From an uncultured Muribaculaceae bacterium (GTDB lineage: Bacteria > Bacteroidota > Bacteroidia > Bacteroidales > Muribaculaceae), in assembly GCA_910589055.1 (NCBI GenBank), contig CAJURN010000010.1, forward strand, positions 1 through 57,839: a stretch of 57,839 nt of DNA, written 5' to 3'. The notes below the pieces were generated by a model that did not search any database, was not told the origin of the DNA, and saw only the letters and a program-made list of their open reading frames with translations. Made by a program: the position numbers and the translations under genes. Each line of letters begins with the position of its first letter. Positions within the stretch are counted from its first letter, which is position 1. Below, one piece after another: positions 32,878 through 41,716 of this stretch.

Positions 32878-35196
32878 CTACAACGAGATTTTGGCGGACG
32901 GGAGTCCGGGGGAAGAGACTCTGAATTGTGCTTTTCCTTTTTTTGCGGATGTTTTCTTGATTGCTGCCAAAGCTCGCCCGTTCCAGACCTTGCGTGTGGT
33001 TGAATAATAAGGCGTATTGTCGGTAAGGTCGGCACTTCCGGTGGCGAGTATTTCACCGTTACCGGAAATTCCACAGCTTAGTTCTGATGCTGCATCCGCA
33101 ACCGGCCTGCCATCCTTGTCAACAATCTCTATTTCCACAAAAATCACATCATCGTCGGCATATCTGCGGGGGGTAAGGCGTATTGATGCGGGCTCGCCGG
33201 AAGTTGAGAGTGAGAAACGCTCGGCCACGGCTCCATCCGGCGACACACCTTCGGCTTTGAGCGTTCCCGGCTCGTAAGGCAATCGGAATATGGTTTTACA
33301 TTGATTTGCCTCACCCGCAGCTTGTTCTCCTATAAGTCTGTCGTTCAGATATAGACGTACTTTCGGCATGTGGGAATACACTTCAACCTCAATGTCCTTT
33401 CCTTCATGGCCGGGCCAGTTCCAGCTTTCCCACGTGGGCCAGACCGACCACATGGTCTCCCGGATTTCACCTTTATACCCTGACGGTTCGCGGACTCCGA
33501 TGCACGTTTGTTTGGAAGGATTATACAACATCTCACGATAATGAGATATAGGTTTTCTCCAACCGGTCAGGTCGATGTCGCCACAGTATGCCCCATGCCA
33601 AGGATATTGGTCGCGGTCGTAATGCTCGCCCTCGGTCTGTCCTTTGTAGAAATATCGTCCTATTCCGGATTCACCGAGATAATCAATGGCCGTCCATAGA
33701 AAGTCGCCTATCACATATGGATTGTCGCGGACAATGGTGTAATTAGCCCATGCGTCGCGAGGGTATGACTCGGTCTGCATTATGATTCTGCCGGGTACTC
33801 TTTCATGGTCGGATGCGTGGCGATGGAGCTGGTAGTTATAACCGGCTATGTCATGTACGGCGGCCAACGGATCAAATATCTCCCAATCACTGTCCCATGT
33901 GGTAAGAGCCGATGTCACGGGGCGGGTGGAATCCATACTTTTCACGTGTGAGGCCAGGCGAGAGGCTGTTGTGACAACCTCGAGTTTCTTGCGCTCAATC
34001 ACTTCATTACCAATGCTCCAGCAGAATATCGAAGGGTGGTTTCTGTCGCGCATCACCATGGCTTCGACATCTTTTTTCCACCAGTTGTCGAACAGGGTTG
34101 AATAGTCGGCTGGAGTTTTGGAATCTCTCCAACCGTCAAACACCTCGTCGATTACAAGCAAGCCTTGCCTGTCACATTCGTCCAAAAATGCAGTTGAAGG
34201 TATATTGTGTGATGTGCGCACGGCATTGAATCCGGCTTCTTTCAAGAGTGCCACCTTGCGTGCCTCGGCGGCATGGTACGACCGTGCGCCGAGTATTCCG
34301 TTGTCGTGATGTACACATCCTCCATTGAGAATGATAGGTTCTCCGTTGAGAAGCAATCCGTTTTCGGCGCTGTATGATATACGTCGGAAACCTGTCACAG
34401 TCGTGAGTATATCCATGCTGTTGCCATCATTGTCAAGAAGTTCAGTTGTTAGTGTATAGATATACGGGCTGTCGGGCGACCATAAGGCCGGATTCACGAC
34501 CGGAATACTCATGATGCTGTCGGTTCCGGTAACTGTGCCAACTACATTTCCGGCAGCGTCAAGAAGTGTGTGACGGATTGCCGACGGCATATTGGCATCG
34601 GTGTAATCGGCGCTTACAGAGAGTAGCCAGGAGGAGTCGGATTCATTGTAGACCGGACGGGCAAATATCCCCTGCTCGTGCAGGTATGCCCGACCCGTAT
34701 TTATCAACGTCACATCACGGTAGATTCCCGAACCGGAGTACCATCGGCAATTCTTCTGAGCTGAATTATCCACCGATACTTCCACCGTATTTTTTTCGCC
34801 CGGGCGGACATATGGAGTGATATCGACATAAAATGAAGAATATCCGTAGGGATGGCCTCCGGCTGTTTTTCCGTTAACCTTGACAGTTGATTGCTGATAC
34901 ACACCTTCGAAATAGAGCACATGTCGTTGCGCGCTGTCTTTTTCCGGCACAAGAAATGTTTTGCGGTAAAGACCTTTTCCCGTAGTGACATAGCCTCCGT
35001 CGTTTCCGGAAGCGGCGCCACGGTCAAAGCTATGTTCCATACTCCAGTCATGAGGAATGGTTACCGGACGGAAATATTCCGAAGCTCCGGAATCAATTTC
35101 CGTGAACATCCATCCGGAATTGAATTCCGACACATTTCTTTCGGCCATACAAGTGAGAGAGAATCCGAGTATGGCGGCAATTGCAAGTTTTTTCAT
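32878..35196 (-). CDS. exported glycoside hydrolase family 2 (beta-galactosidase-like)
   Basis: This 772-aa enzyme has a signal peptide (MKKLAIAAILGFSLTCMA), a jelly-roll sugar-binding domain (FNSGWMF...PHDWSMEH, about 20-180), an Ig-like domain (190-285) and a TIM barrel (290-590). C-terminal beta domains of the DUF4982 type follow. The acid/base Glu lies in CWSIGNEV and the nucleophile in MQTESYPRDAW. Bacteroidota GH2 enzymes act on beta-galactosides, beta-glucuronides or beta-mannosides of host or plant glycans; the specificity cannot be decided. It starts 27 nt after mfd in the opposite order of function, so co-transcription with mfd is positional only. No SusC/D pair is nearby. Confidence 0.87.
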   Translation of the reverse strand: MKKLAIAAILGFSLTCMAERNVSEFNSGWMFTEIDSGASEYFRPVTIPHDWSMEHSFDRGAASGNDGGYVTTGKGLYRKTFLVPEKDSAQRHVLYFEGVYQQSTVKVNGKTAGGHPYGYSSFYVDITPYVRPGEKNTVEVSVDNSAQKNCRWYSGSGIYRDVTLINTGRAYLHEQGIFARPVYNESDSSWLLSVSADYTDANMPSAIRHTLLDAAGNVVGTVTGTDSIMSIPVVNPALWSPDSPYIYTLTTELLDNDGNSMDILTTVTGFRRISYSAENGLLLNGEPIILNGGCVHHDNGILGARSYHAAEARKVALLKEAGFNAVRTSHNIPSTAFLDECDRQGLLVIDEVFDGWRDSKTPADYSTLFDNWWKKDVEAMVMRDRNHPSIFCWSIGNEVIERKKLEVVTTASRLASHVKSMDSTRPVTSALTTWDSDWEIFDPLAAVHDIAGYNYQLHRHASDHERVPGRIIMQTESYPRDAWANYTIVRDNPYVIGDFLWTAIDYLGESGIGRYFYKGQTEGEHYDRDQYPWHGAYCGDIDLTGWRKPISHYREMLYNPSKQTCIGVREPSGYKGEIRETMWSVWPTWESWNWPGHEGKDIEVEVYSHMPKVRLYLNDRLIGEQAAGEANQCKTIFRLPYEPGTLKAEGVSPDGAVAERFSLSTSGEPASIRLTPRRYADDDVIFVEIEIVDKDGRPVADAASELSCGISGNGEILATGSADLTDNTPYYSTTRKVWNGRALAAIKKTSAKKGKAQFRVSSPGLPSAKISL

Positions 35197-35223
35197 GGTT
35201 ATGGTAGATTTCTTATGTCATTA

Positions 35224-38200
35224 TCAGATGGAATCCATATTAAGAATTTCGGTGAGAATTGACAGCGATTGGCTCACGGATATAACGGAGGATATGGCGA
35301 AGGAGCGGCGTCCGGATTTCTCGCGTATCTTGACGCGTCGGGCATTTGCCGTGGCATAGTTCAGTATGCGTCCGAACATGGGCGACTGGTAATATGCCTT
35401 GTTGGAATCGTCAACGAAGTAGATGTAGAGTGTTCCCTGTTTCATCACCACTTTTTCGATGCCGAGCTTACGGGCAGCACGACGAAGGCGAGGCACGAGC
35501 AAGAGCTCGCGGGCAACGTCGGGAATGTGTCCGAAACGGTCTTCAAGACGCTCTTCAAATGCCTTTAGGCCTGCTTCATCGTCAATGCTGTCGAGTTCCT
35601 TGTAAAGGGCGATACGCTCGCTTTCCTGTGGTACGTAAGTCACGGGCAAGAGTAGTTCGAGGTCGCTTTCGATAGTACAGTCGGCCACAAAATCTGCGGA
35701 GTCGATGGCTGCGTTGTCGGCTGTGGCTACATCGGCAAATTCCTCGGTGCGGAGCTCAACAACGGCCTCTCGCAGAATCTTTTGGTAAGTCTCATAACCG
35801 AGGTCGGCGATGAAACCGCTCTGTTCGGCGCCAAGAAGGTTTCCGGCACCGCGTATGTCGAGATCCTGCATGGCGATGTGTATGCCCGAGCCAAGGTCGG
35901 AAAAACTTTCGATGGCCTGCAGACGGCGCCGAGCCACAGGGGTGAGCGGCTGTCCGGCGGGAACGGTAAGGTAGCAGAAAGCCTTGCGGGAGCTGCGGCC
36001 GACACGTCCGCGAAGCTGATGCAGCTCGCTCAGTCCGAAGTTCTGGGCGTTGTTGATGATTATGGTATTGACATTGGGCATGTCAATACCGCTCTCGATG
36101 ATGGTTGTGGCGAGCAGCACGTCGTACTCATGTGCCGAGAAATCATTGATGGCTTTCTCGAGTTTTTCGGGAGGCATCTGCCCGTGAGCCACAATCACGC
36201 GCGCGTCAGGAACGAGACGCTTTATCATGGCCTCAAGGTCGTACAGGCCTTCGATACGGTGGTTGACGAAGAAAACCTGTCCGTTTCGGGCGAGTTCGAA
36301 ATTAAGCGCCTCGGTCACGATATCGTCGCTGAGGGCGTTGACCGAAGTTATGATGGGGTAGCGGTTTGGCGGAGGTGTATTGATTGTCGACAGGTCACGC
36401 GCACCCATAAGCGAGAACTGGAGCGTTCGCGGAATAGGCGTGGCGCTCATCGTGAGGGTGTCGACATTGACACGCATCTGCTTGAGCTTTTCCTTTACAG
36501 CCACACCGAATTTCTGTTCCTCATCCACCACAAGCAGTCCGAGATCCTTGAATTTCACGGTCTTGCCTATGAGTTTGTGAGTGCCTATGAGAATGTCTAT
36601 TTTTCCGTCCTCGAGGTCTTTGAGGATTTCTTTTGTCTGTTTTGCCGAGCGTGCGCGGGACAGATATTCCACGCGCACCGGAAAATCCTTCAGGCGTCGC
36701 GAGAATGTGTGGAAATGTTGATATGCGAGCACAGTTGTGGGCACGAGCACGGCAACCTGTTTGCCGTCGGTTGCGGCCTTGAACGCCGCGCGCACGGCGA
36801 TTTCCGTTTTTCCAAAACCTACGTCGCCGCAAATCAGACGGTCCATGGGTCGGTCGCTCTCCATGTCGGCTTTAACTGCCTGAGTGGCAGTGAGCTGGTC
36901 GGGAGTGTCCTCGTAGATGAAGGATGCCTCAAGTTCCTGCTGCAGATATGAATCAGGGGAGAACGCGAAGCCTTTTTCGCCGTTGCGGGCGGCGTAGAGG
37001 CGTATGAGGTCGCGCGCGATGTCTTTAAGCCGTGACTTCGTGCGGTCCTTCATCTTCTGCCATGCGCCCGAACCGATGCGGTTGACCTTGGGCGGCACGC
37101 CTTCCTTTCCGCGATATTTGGCGAGCTTGTGCAGGGCGTGGATGGATACGAAAATGATGTCGTTGTTCTGGTACACGAGCTTTATCATTTCCTGCATCCT
37201 GCCTCCGACATCGGTGCGCAGCAGGCCGGCGAATTTTCCCACACCGTGGTCCACGTGCACGATATAATCGCCCGGCTCAATCTGGCTGAGTTCTTTCAGA
37301 GACAAAGCTAACTTGCCGGAACGGGCGCGGTCGCTGCGCAGAGTATATTTGTGGAAGCGGTCGAAAATCTGATGGTCGGTAAACACACATATTTTGGTCG
37401 TGTGATCCACGAAACCTTCATGCAAAGTGCCTGATACCGTACCGAAAGGAATATCATCGCCACGGTCGGCGAAAATCACTTTCAGGCGCTCGAACTGCTT
37501 CTCATTCTCGCTGAGTATAAACAGCTTGTAGCCGTCGGCGAGAAGATTCTTGAACGAGTCGCTGATGAGGTCGAAATTCTTGTGGTATATACCTTGGGGA
37601 GTGCAATCAAAGTCAAGTGATGCCTTCTTGCCTTTTCCGGTTCCCGGAATGTCGTTGCCGGATGATGCCGCCGAGGAAAAATGCAGCCGACGGAAGGATG
37701 CTAATTTTTCGGCGAAAAGCTTAGGGTCGATTACAGCCGACATGGCTTCCGGATCTCCTTCGTCGGCTATCAGCGCTGACGACGACACGTCTTGTCCGGC
37801 GATGGCGCGTATACGTTCGATGGTGAAAGATTCGTTGCGTAATGCTATCAGCGTGTCGGCAGGAATAAATTCAAGGAAACTCTGTAAGCCTCGGGTATGG
37901 CTTACGTCGGAGGAAATGTCAACACGTTCGAGCTTCTGTTCGGAAAGCTGTGTCTCGACGTTGAACAGTCGGATTGAATCAATTTCGTCGCCGAAGAAAT
38001 CAAGGCGTACAGGCAGTTCCGAAGAATATCCGTATATGTCGACGATGGAGCCGCGCACGGCGAAATGTCCGGGTTCATATACATAGTCCACCTCCTTGAA
38101 TCCTTTTTCGCGCAGCCATACTTGAAGTTCGGTGAGATCTTTTTCCTGTCCCCGCACGAGGTGGAGAGTGTTTTCCTCAAGTTCGTCGCGTGCGGCCACG

Positions 38201-38589
38201 CCTTCGGCGAGGGCTTCGGGATAGGTGATTATGAAGCGTGGCGGTGTGGCTTCGGCCAGGCGGTTGAGGGCCTCGGTGCGCAGGATGCGGTTCGGCTCGT
38301 CGGCCTGTCCGTATTTTATGTCGCGTTTGAATCCCGAAGGTAGCATAGCCACAGTGTCCTCGCCTGTGATTCGGGTGATGTCGTGGTAGAGATAACCGGC
38401 ATCATCGAGCGAGTCGCCCACAACTACTATCGTGCTTCCCTTCTGCACCGGCAATGATGTGAGCATCACTGCCGTCGATGAGCCTGCAAGGCCGTAGACC
38501 TCGGCCGACGGATTTTTCAGAAGCGATTTGAAAGCCTTGCGCCTTGCATCGGTGTCGAGCAAGGCGCATATTTCAGCTATGGTCTTCAT
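35224..38589 (-). CDS. mfd: transcription-repair coupling factor
   Basis: Mfd frees RNA polymerase stalled at DNA lesions and recruits UvrA. The 1121-aa protein has the UvrB-like N-terminal domains, the RNAP-binding CarD/Tudor domain (EPGDYIVHVDHGVGKFAGL) and RecG-like helicase motors with Walker A GDVGFGKTE. It also has a DEEQ box (VVDEEQKFGV), the translocation motif region (IHIAMQDLDIRGAGNLLG) and the C-terminal autoinhibitory domain. Length is normal. It overlaps the upstream protease stop by ATGA. Confidence 0.96.
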   Translation of the reverse strand: MKTIAEICALLDTDARRKAFKSLLKNPSAEVYGLAGSSTAVMLTSLPVQKGSTIVVVGDSLDDAGYLYHDITRITGEDTVAMLPSGFKRDIKYGQADEPNRILRTEALNRLAEATPPRFIITYPEALAEGVAARDELEENTLHLVRGQEKDLTELQVWLREKGFKEVDYVYEPGHFAVRGSIVDIYGYSSELPVRLDFFGDEIDSIRLFNVETQLSEQKLERVDISSDVSHTRGLQSFLEFIPADTLIALRNESFTIERIRAIAGQDVSSSALIADEGDPEAMSAVIDPKLFAEKLASFRRLHFSSAASSGNDIPGTGKGKKASLDFDCTPQGIYHKNFDLISDSFKNLLADGYKLFILSENEKQFERLKVIFADRGDDIPFGTVSGTLHEGFVDHTTKICVFTDHQIFDRFHKYTLRSDRARSGKLALSLKELSQIEPGDYIVHVDHGVGKFAGLLRTDVGGRMQEMIKLVYQNNDIIFVSIHALHKLAKYRGKEGVPPKVNRIGSGAWQKMKDRTKSRLKDIARDLIRLYAARNGEKGFAFSPDSYLQQELEASFIYEDTPDQLTATQAVKADMESDRPMDRLICGDVGFGKTEIAVRAAFKAATDGKQVAVLVPTTVLAYQHFHTFSRRLKDFPVRVEYLSRARSAKQTKEILKDLEDGKIDILIGTHKLIGKTVKFKDLGLLVVDEEQKFGVAVKEKLKQMRVNVDTLTMSATPIPRTLQFSLMGARDLSTINTPPPNRYPIITSVNALSDDIVTEALNFELARNGQVFFVNHRIEGLYDLEAMIKRLVPDARVIVAHGQMPPEKLEKAINDFSAHEYDVLLATTIIESGIDMPNVNTIIINNAQNFGLSELHQLRGRVGRSSRKAFCYLTVPAGQPLTPVARRRLQAIESFSDLGSGIHIAMQDLDIRGAGNLLGAEQSGFIADLGYETYQKILREAVVELRTEEFADVATADNAAIDSADFVADCTIESDLELLLPVTYVPQESERIALYKELDSIDDEAGLKAFEERLEDRFGHIPDVARELLLVPRLRRAARKLGIEKVVMKQGTLYIYFVDDSNKAYYQSPMFGRILNYATANARRVKIREKSGRRSFAISSVISVSQSLSILTEILNMDSI

Positions 38590-40259
38590 TTCTCAGGTGA
38601 GAGCAGAGATTTGTATCTTGAGCTGTCAAGAATTACTTCCTCGGCAACTGTGAGCGTGCTGTCGTCGCGTGTCGCGCGGCGGGTCATGTCGGCGTCGGAA
38701 TAATATCGGCTCGTAATCTCCGTGTCTAAGATCTTGATGATATCCTTGCGGTTGAAATCAAGGTCGCGGTTCAGGTCATGCTTGAGCATACCTGCGAGGA
38801 TGTCGAACTGAGCGGCCACGGAATCATTCATATATCCTTCGGCCTTGGCTGCCTCGCGCAGATACTCGAGACCGGTCTCGCACTGGCGGTCGTACTTGAA
38901 TTTATCGGGGTCGATGGATGCCTTGAAGTCGGCGAACATTTCTTCTGAAATCTCGAAGGAGTCGGCCGGAGCTATATCCGTATGTGTTGCGGCAAAACGG
39001 TTGGCGAAGTCGAAAGCCCAGAAATCGGCGATGATATTGTAGAGCAGGCGATTGCCATCCTTTTCTTTATATACGATGTCGGGGGTGATACCTCCGCCGT
39101 CGCGTACGATTCTGCCTCGCGAGGTCCGGAATTCGTTTGTAAGGCTGTCGGGGGTGCGGGCCACGCTTCCGTCAGGATTGCGGCGAGAGTAGTCGATGGC
39201 CTGGATGAGTCGTCCTGAGGGGATGTAGTAGCGGGCTGTCGTGATTTTGAGAATGTCGTTGTAAGGCAGCGGACGGGTGTTCTGGACGAGACCTTTGCCA
39301 TAGGAACGTTCGCCCACGATAACGGCACGGTCGAGATCCTGAAGCGCGCCCGACACGATTTCGGCAGCGGATGCCGTACCGCCGTTGACGAGTATCGCCA
39401 GCGGAATATCCTGGTCGAGTGGTTTGGATGTGGTTTTGTAGGTCTTCACATTTTTTTCGTTGCGTCCTCGGGTTTTCACCACTTCCGTACCTTTGGGCAC
39501 GAAATTGGAAACAATCTGCACGGCGCTTTCGAGCAAGCCGCCGCCATTGTCGCGGAGGTCGAGCACGATGCCTTTCAAGCCGGGTTTCGCCATGAGGTCG
39601 AGCACAGCCTCGCGCACTTCGCGGGCACTGTTCTCGTTGAAAGTCGTAAGGCGTATATACCCAACACCCGAAGGAAGCATGCCGAAGTAGGGCACGGGAT
39701 CAACCTTGATATTTCCGCGCACGATATCCACCGTGAGCAACGAATCCTCCACATATGGGCGCCGGATGTCGATGGAGACGTTGGTGCCGGCCTGTCCGCG
39801 CAGTTTCTTGCTCACATCGCCCACAGCCATTGAGGGAGTAACGGTGTCGCCGTTGACGCGCAGAATCACGTCACCCGGGCGCAGACCGGCGTTGCGGGCC
39901 GGTGAATTCCACTGCGGCTGGTGGATGATGACATCGTTGCCGCGCTTTATTATATATGATCCGATACCGGCATACTGGCCTGAGGAAATCGAGAGAAGTT
40001 CGTCCTGCTCGTCGGAAGGATAATATTCCGTGTAGGGGTCAATCTGGTCGAGCAGCGCGAGTATGGTATTGCGCATCAGTGTTTTGCCGGGCAGTGTGTC
40101 GACATATCCCGACTGGAGTTCCTTTACTATTGAGTTGAAAGTGTGCATACCTCTCGCCAGCTCATCCTTGCCGGAAGCCGGAGCAGCGGAAGAAGTGCCT
40201 GACTGTACTGCGCACGACAGAACTGCCGCGCCTGCTATTATGGATAAAATACGTCTCAT
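38586..40259 (-). CDS. S41 family C-terminal processing protease
   Basis: This 557-aa envelope protease has a signal peptide ending SSAAP, an N-terminal helical domain and a PDZ domain (GSYIIKRGNDVIIHQ...RPGDVILRVNG). The S41 catalytic core has Ser in GGTASAAEIVSGAL and Lys in GERSYGKGLVQ. Tail-specific proteases trim or degrade envelope proteins and may mature lipoproteins. It is the first gene of the ctp-mfd unit, behind a consensus promoter and a short leader hairpin. Confidence 0.92.
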   Translation of the reverse strand: MRRILSIIAGAAVLSCAVQSGTSSAAPASGKDELARGMHTFNSIVKELQSGYVDTLPGKTLMRNTILALLDQIDPYTEYYPSDEQDELLSISSGQYAGIGSYIIKRGNDVIIHQPQWNSPARNAGLRPGDVILRVNGDTVTPSMAVGDVSKKLRGQAGTNVSIDIRRPYVEDSLLTVDIVRGNIKVDPVPYFGMLPSGVGYIRLTTFNENSAREVREAVLDLMAKPGLKGIVLDLRDNGGGLLESAVQIVSNFVPKGTEVVKTRGRNEKNVKTYKTTSKPLDQDIPLAILVNGGTASAAEIVSGALQDLDRAVIVGERSYGKGLVQNTRPLPYNDILKITTARYYIPSGRLIQAIDYSRRNPDGSVARTPDSLTNEFRTSRGRIVRDGGGITPDIVYKEKDGNRLLYNIIADFWAFDFANRFAATHTDIAPADSFEISEEMFADFKASIDPDKFKYDRQCETGLEYLREAAKAEGYMNDSVAAQFDILAGMLKHDLNRDLDFNRKDIIKILDTEITSRYYSDADMTRRATRDDSTLTVAEEVILDSSRYKSLLSPEK

Positions 40260-40273
40260 ATCAATCTAACAAG

Positions 40274-40294
40274 CCGCCCCCTCAGGCGGTTTTT
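40274..40294 (+). terminator. terminator-like hairpin in the protease leader
   Basis: CCGCC (40274-40278), a six-base loop and GGCGG (40285-40289) are followed by TTTTT on the plus strand, so it would terminate plus-strand transcription. For the minus-strand protease it is a 5' leader hairpin about 15 nt before the ATG, where it could affect translation. Confidence 0.5.
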
Positions 40295-40317
40295 AGAGGA
40301 TGTTTAATAATAACTTA

Positions 40318-40349
40318 CAAAGATACGGATAAGTCGAGAGCAATGCAAA
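40318..40349 (-). promoter_or_regulatory. promoter of the S41 protease-mfd unit
   Basis: TTTG (40346-40349), 20 nt and TATCTTTG (40318-40325) on the minus strand match the consensus fully. The -33 region extends into AAATTTATTTTGG, similar to the nadB and DUF4254 promoters. Confidence 0.75.
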
Positions 40350-40400
40350 AAATTTATTTTGGACTTCTAAAGATTTTGTTGTGTAGATATATGTTATTCA

Positions 40401-40850
40401 GTGGATGCCCTTCAGGATAATCTCGGATTTACCGGAATGTTTTTTGAGGGTGAATACCGTTTTACCAAGAAAATGGTAGCGGATTTTTATGAAGTCGAGG
40501 AACGAACCATTGAACGTCTGTTGGAGGAATATGGCGAGGAACTTAGACATAACGGATATGTTTTAAGTAAGGATAAAAAGCTGAAATAGTTTGAGTTACA
40601 GTTTGCTCCCGTCATAAATGTCGGGAGCAAAACTACTCAACTTGGTCTTTTTAATTTCAGAGCCGTGCTGAACGTTGGCATGTTGCTTACTGAAAGTGAA
40701 AAGGCCAAACAAGTCCGTACACGTATTCTTGATATTGTTATCGCTACTATCAACAAAAGAGCCGGAGGTGGCACCAAGTACATCAATACACGCGATATAG
40801 ACTTTAGTAAATTAGCATCCGCCGGTTGGCTTCGCAAAATCAAATTTTTT
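40401..40850 (+). pseudogene. remnant of a helix-turn-helix DNA-binding protein gene with in-frame TAG
   Basis: The first part (40401-40589) encodes FTGMFFEGEYRFTKKMVADF followed by YEVEERTIERLLEEY, then ends at TAG. The same frame continues without shift: FELQFAPVINV, then FRAVLNVGMLLTESEKAKQV and KRAGGGTKYINTRD. I recall this combination as one continuous DNA-binding protein family in Bacteroidota, often beside Fic/Doc or other mobile genes. The copy also lacks a usual N-terminus (only a GTG start) and loses similarity after about 40800, running into the next gene. It is therefore a nonsense-interrupted, truncated remnant, AT-rich and probably transferred. Confidence 0.65.
40602..40631 (+). 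other. perfect 10-bp stem-loop inside the remnant
   Basis: TTTGCTCCCG (40602-40611) and CGGGAGCAAA (40622-40631) pair perfectly around a 10-nt loop, just after the in-frame TAG. The base composition resembles a terminator, but the T-run is short. It may be chance within a decaying gene. Confidence 0.45.
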
Positions 40851-40878
40851 GAATTACGGAAAAATTTCCGTAATTTTG
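40848..40878 (+). promoter_or_regulatory. promoter with embedded palindrome upstream of the YczE-like gene
   Basis: TTTG (40848-40851), 19 nt and TAATTTTG (40871-40878) form a consensus promoter. The spacer is filled by a perfect 11-bp-arm palindrome, AATTACGGAAA (40852-40862) and TTTCCGTAATT (40865-40875), which overlaps the -7 box. That position suits a repressor operator. The ATG follows at 40905. Confidence 0.7.
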
Positions 40879-40904
40879 CGGTGATAAAATTGCGTTTCCA
40901 AGGT

Positions 40905-41579
40905 ATGAAGATAAGAGAAATGATTACACGCTACGGCGTGTTTGTTTTAGGTTTGTATTTTCTTGCCGCCGGAATTGTGCTGATTGTGAGATCGGCGCTC
41001 GGCACCACCCCTATTTCGAGCATCAATTATGTGCTTACGCTCAACAGTTCGCTGTCGCTCGGTTTTTGGACTTTTGTCATCAATATGATTCTGATTTTAG
41101 GGCAGTTTCTGCTTGTGGGCAGCAAGCGCACGAAGCGCGACACAGCCGAGATTCTTCTCCAGATTCCGTTTTCATTCGTATTCTCGGCTTTCATCGACCT
41201 CAACATGGCATTGACTTCATGGATGACGCCTGTCAATTATGCCATGTCGTTGGCTCTGCTTGCTGTGGGCTGTGTCGTGCAGGCTATCGGAGTGGTGCTT
41301 GAAATCAAGCCTCACGTGGCTATGATGAGTGGCGAGGGATTTGTGAAATATGCCTCACAGCGCACAGGGCGCGAGTTCGGGCGAGTAAAGGTAATAGTTG
41401 ATGTCTCGCTCGTGCTCATCGCGATAATCTGCTCGCTGCTGCTGAGCCACACCGTGCAGGGCGTGCGTGAGGGAAGTGTCATCGCCGCCGTGGCAACAGG
41501 CTTTATCGTCACCTTTCTCAACACCCGCATAATCACCCGACGTAATTTGAGCAGATTGCGCAGAATTGCTCATGTTTGA
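40905..41579 (+). CDS. YczE/YitT-like integral membrane protein
   Basis: This 224-aa protein has about five or six membrane helices: FVLGLYFLAAGIVLIV, FWTFVINMILILGQFLLV, ILLQIPFSFVFSAFI, SLALLAVGCVVQAIGVVL and SLVLIAIICSLLL. The motif RSALGTTPISSINYVL is typical of the YczE/YyaS/YitT group, which has no settled function. ATG 40905 is chosen because it follows a promoter and an AAGG-type site; the open frame upstream belongs to the DNA-binding remnant. The C-terminus is basic and cytosolic. Confidence 0.83.
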   Translation: MKIREMITRYGVFVLGLYFLAAGIVLIVRSALGTTPISSINYVLTLNSSLSLGFWTFVINMILILGQFLLVGSKRTKRDTAEILLQIPFSFVFSAFIDLNMALTSWMTPVNYAMSLALLAVGCVVQAIGVVLEIKPHVAMMSGEGFVKYASQRTGREFGRVKVIVDVSLVLIAIICSLLLSHTVQGVREGSVIAAVATGFIVTFLNTRIITRRNLSRLRRIAHV

Positions 41580-41654
41580 TATGAAAATGTTGGCTTAACA
41601 TACGATTTATTTGCATTTATATCGCAAAACATAGTTGATAAGTCAAAAAATGTG

Positions 41655-41662
41655 TATATTTG
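41655..41662 (+). promoter_or_regulatory. -7 box of the type IX cargo gene
   Basis: TATATTTG is a full TAnnTTTG match 54 nt before the ATG at 41717. A weak GTTG lies 17 nt further upstream. Confidence 0.55.
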
Positions 41663-41716
41663 CGACGCGTCCCGTTTGAGGGCGCGTTTTCTTATGCTCA
41701 TAAACACATTTCTGAT

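Noticed and set aside
40665..41579. One long open frame that would fuse a DNA-binding remnant to the YczE-like membrane protein.
   Set aside because: A consensus promoter and ATG at 40905 lie inside it, and the two parts belong to unrelated families; the join is chance in-frame continuity.
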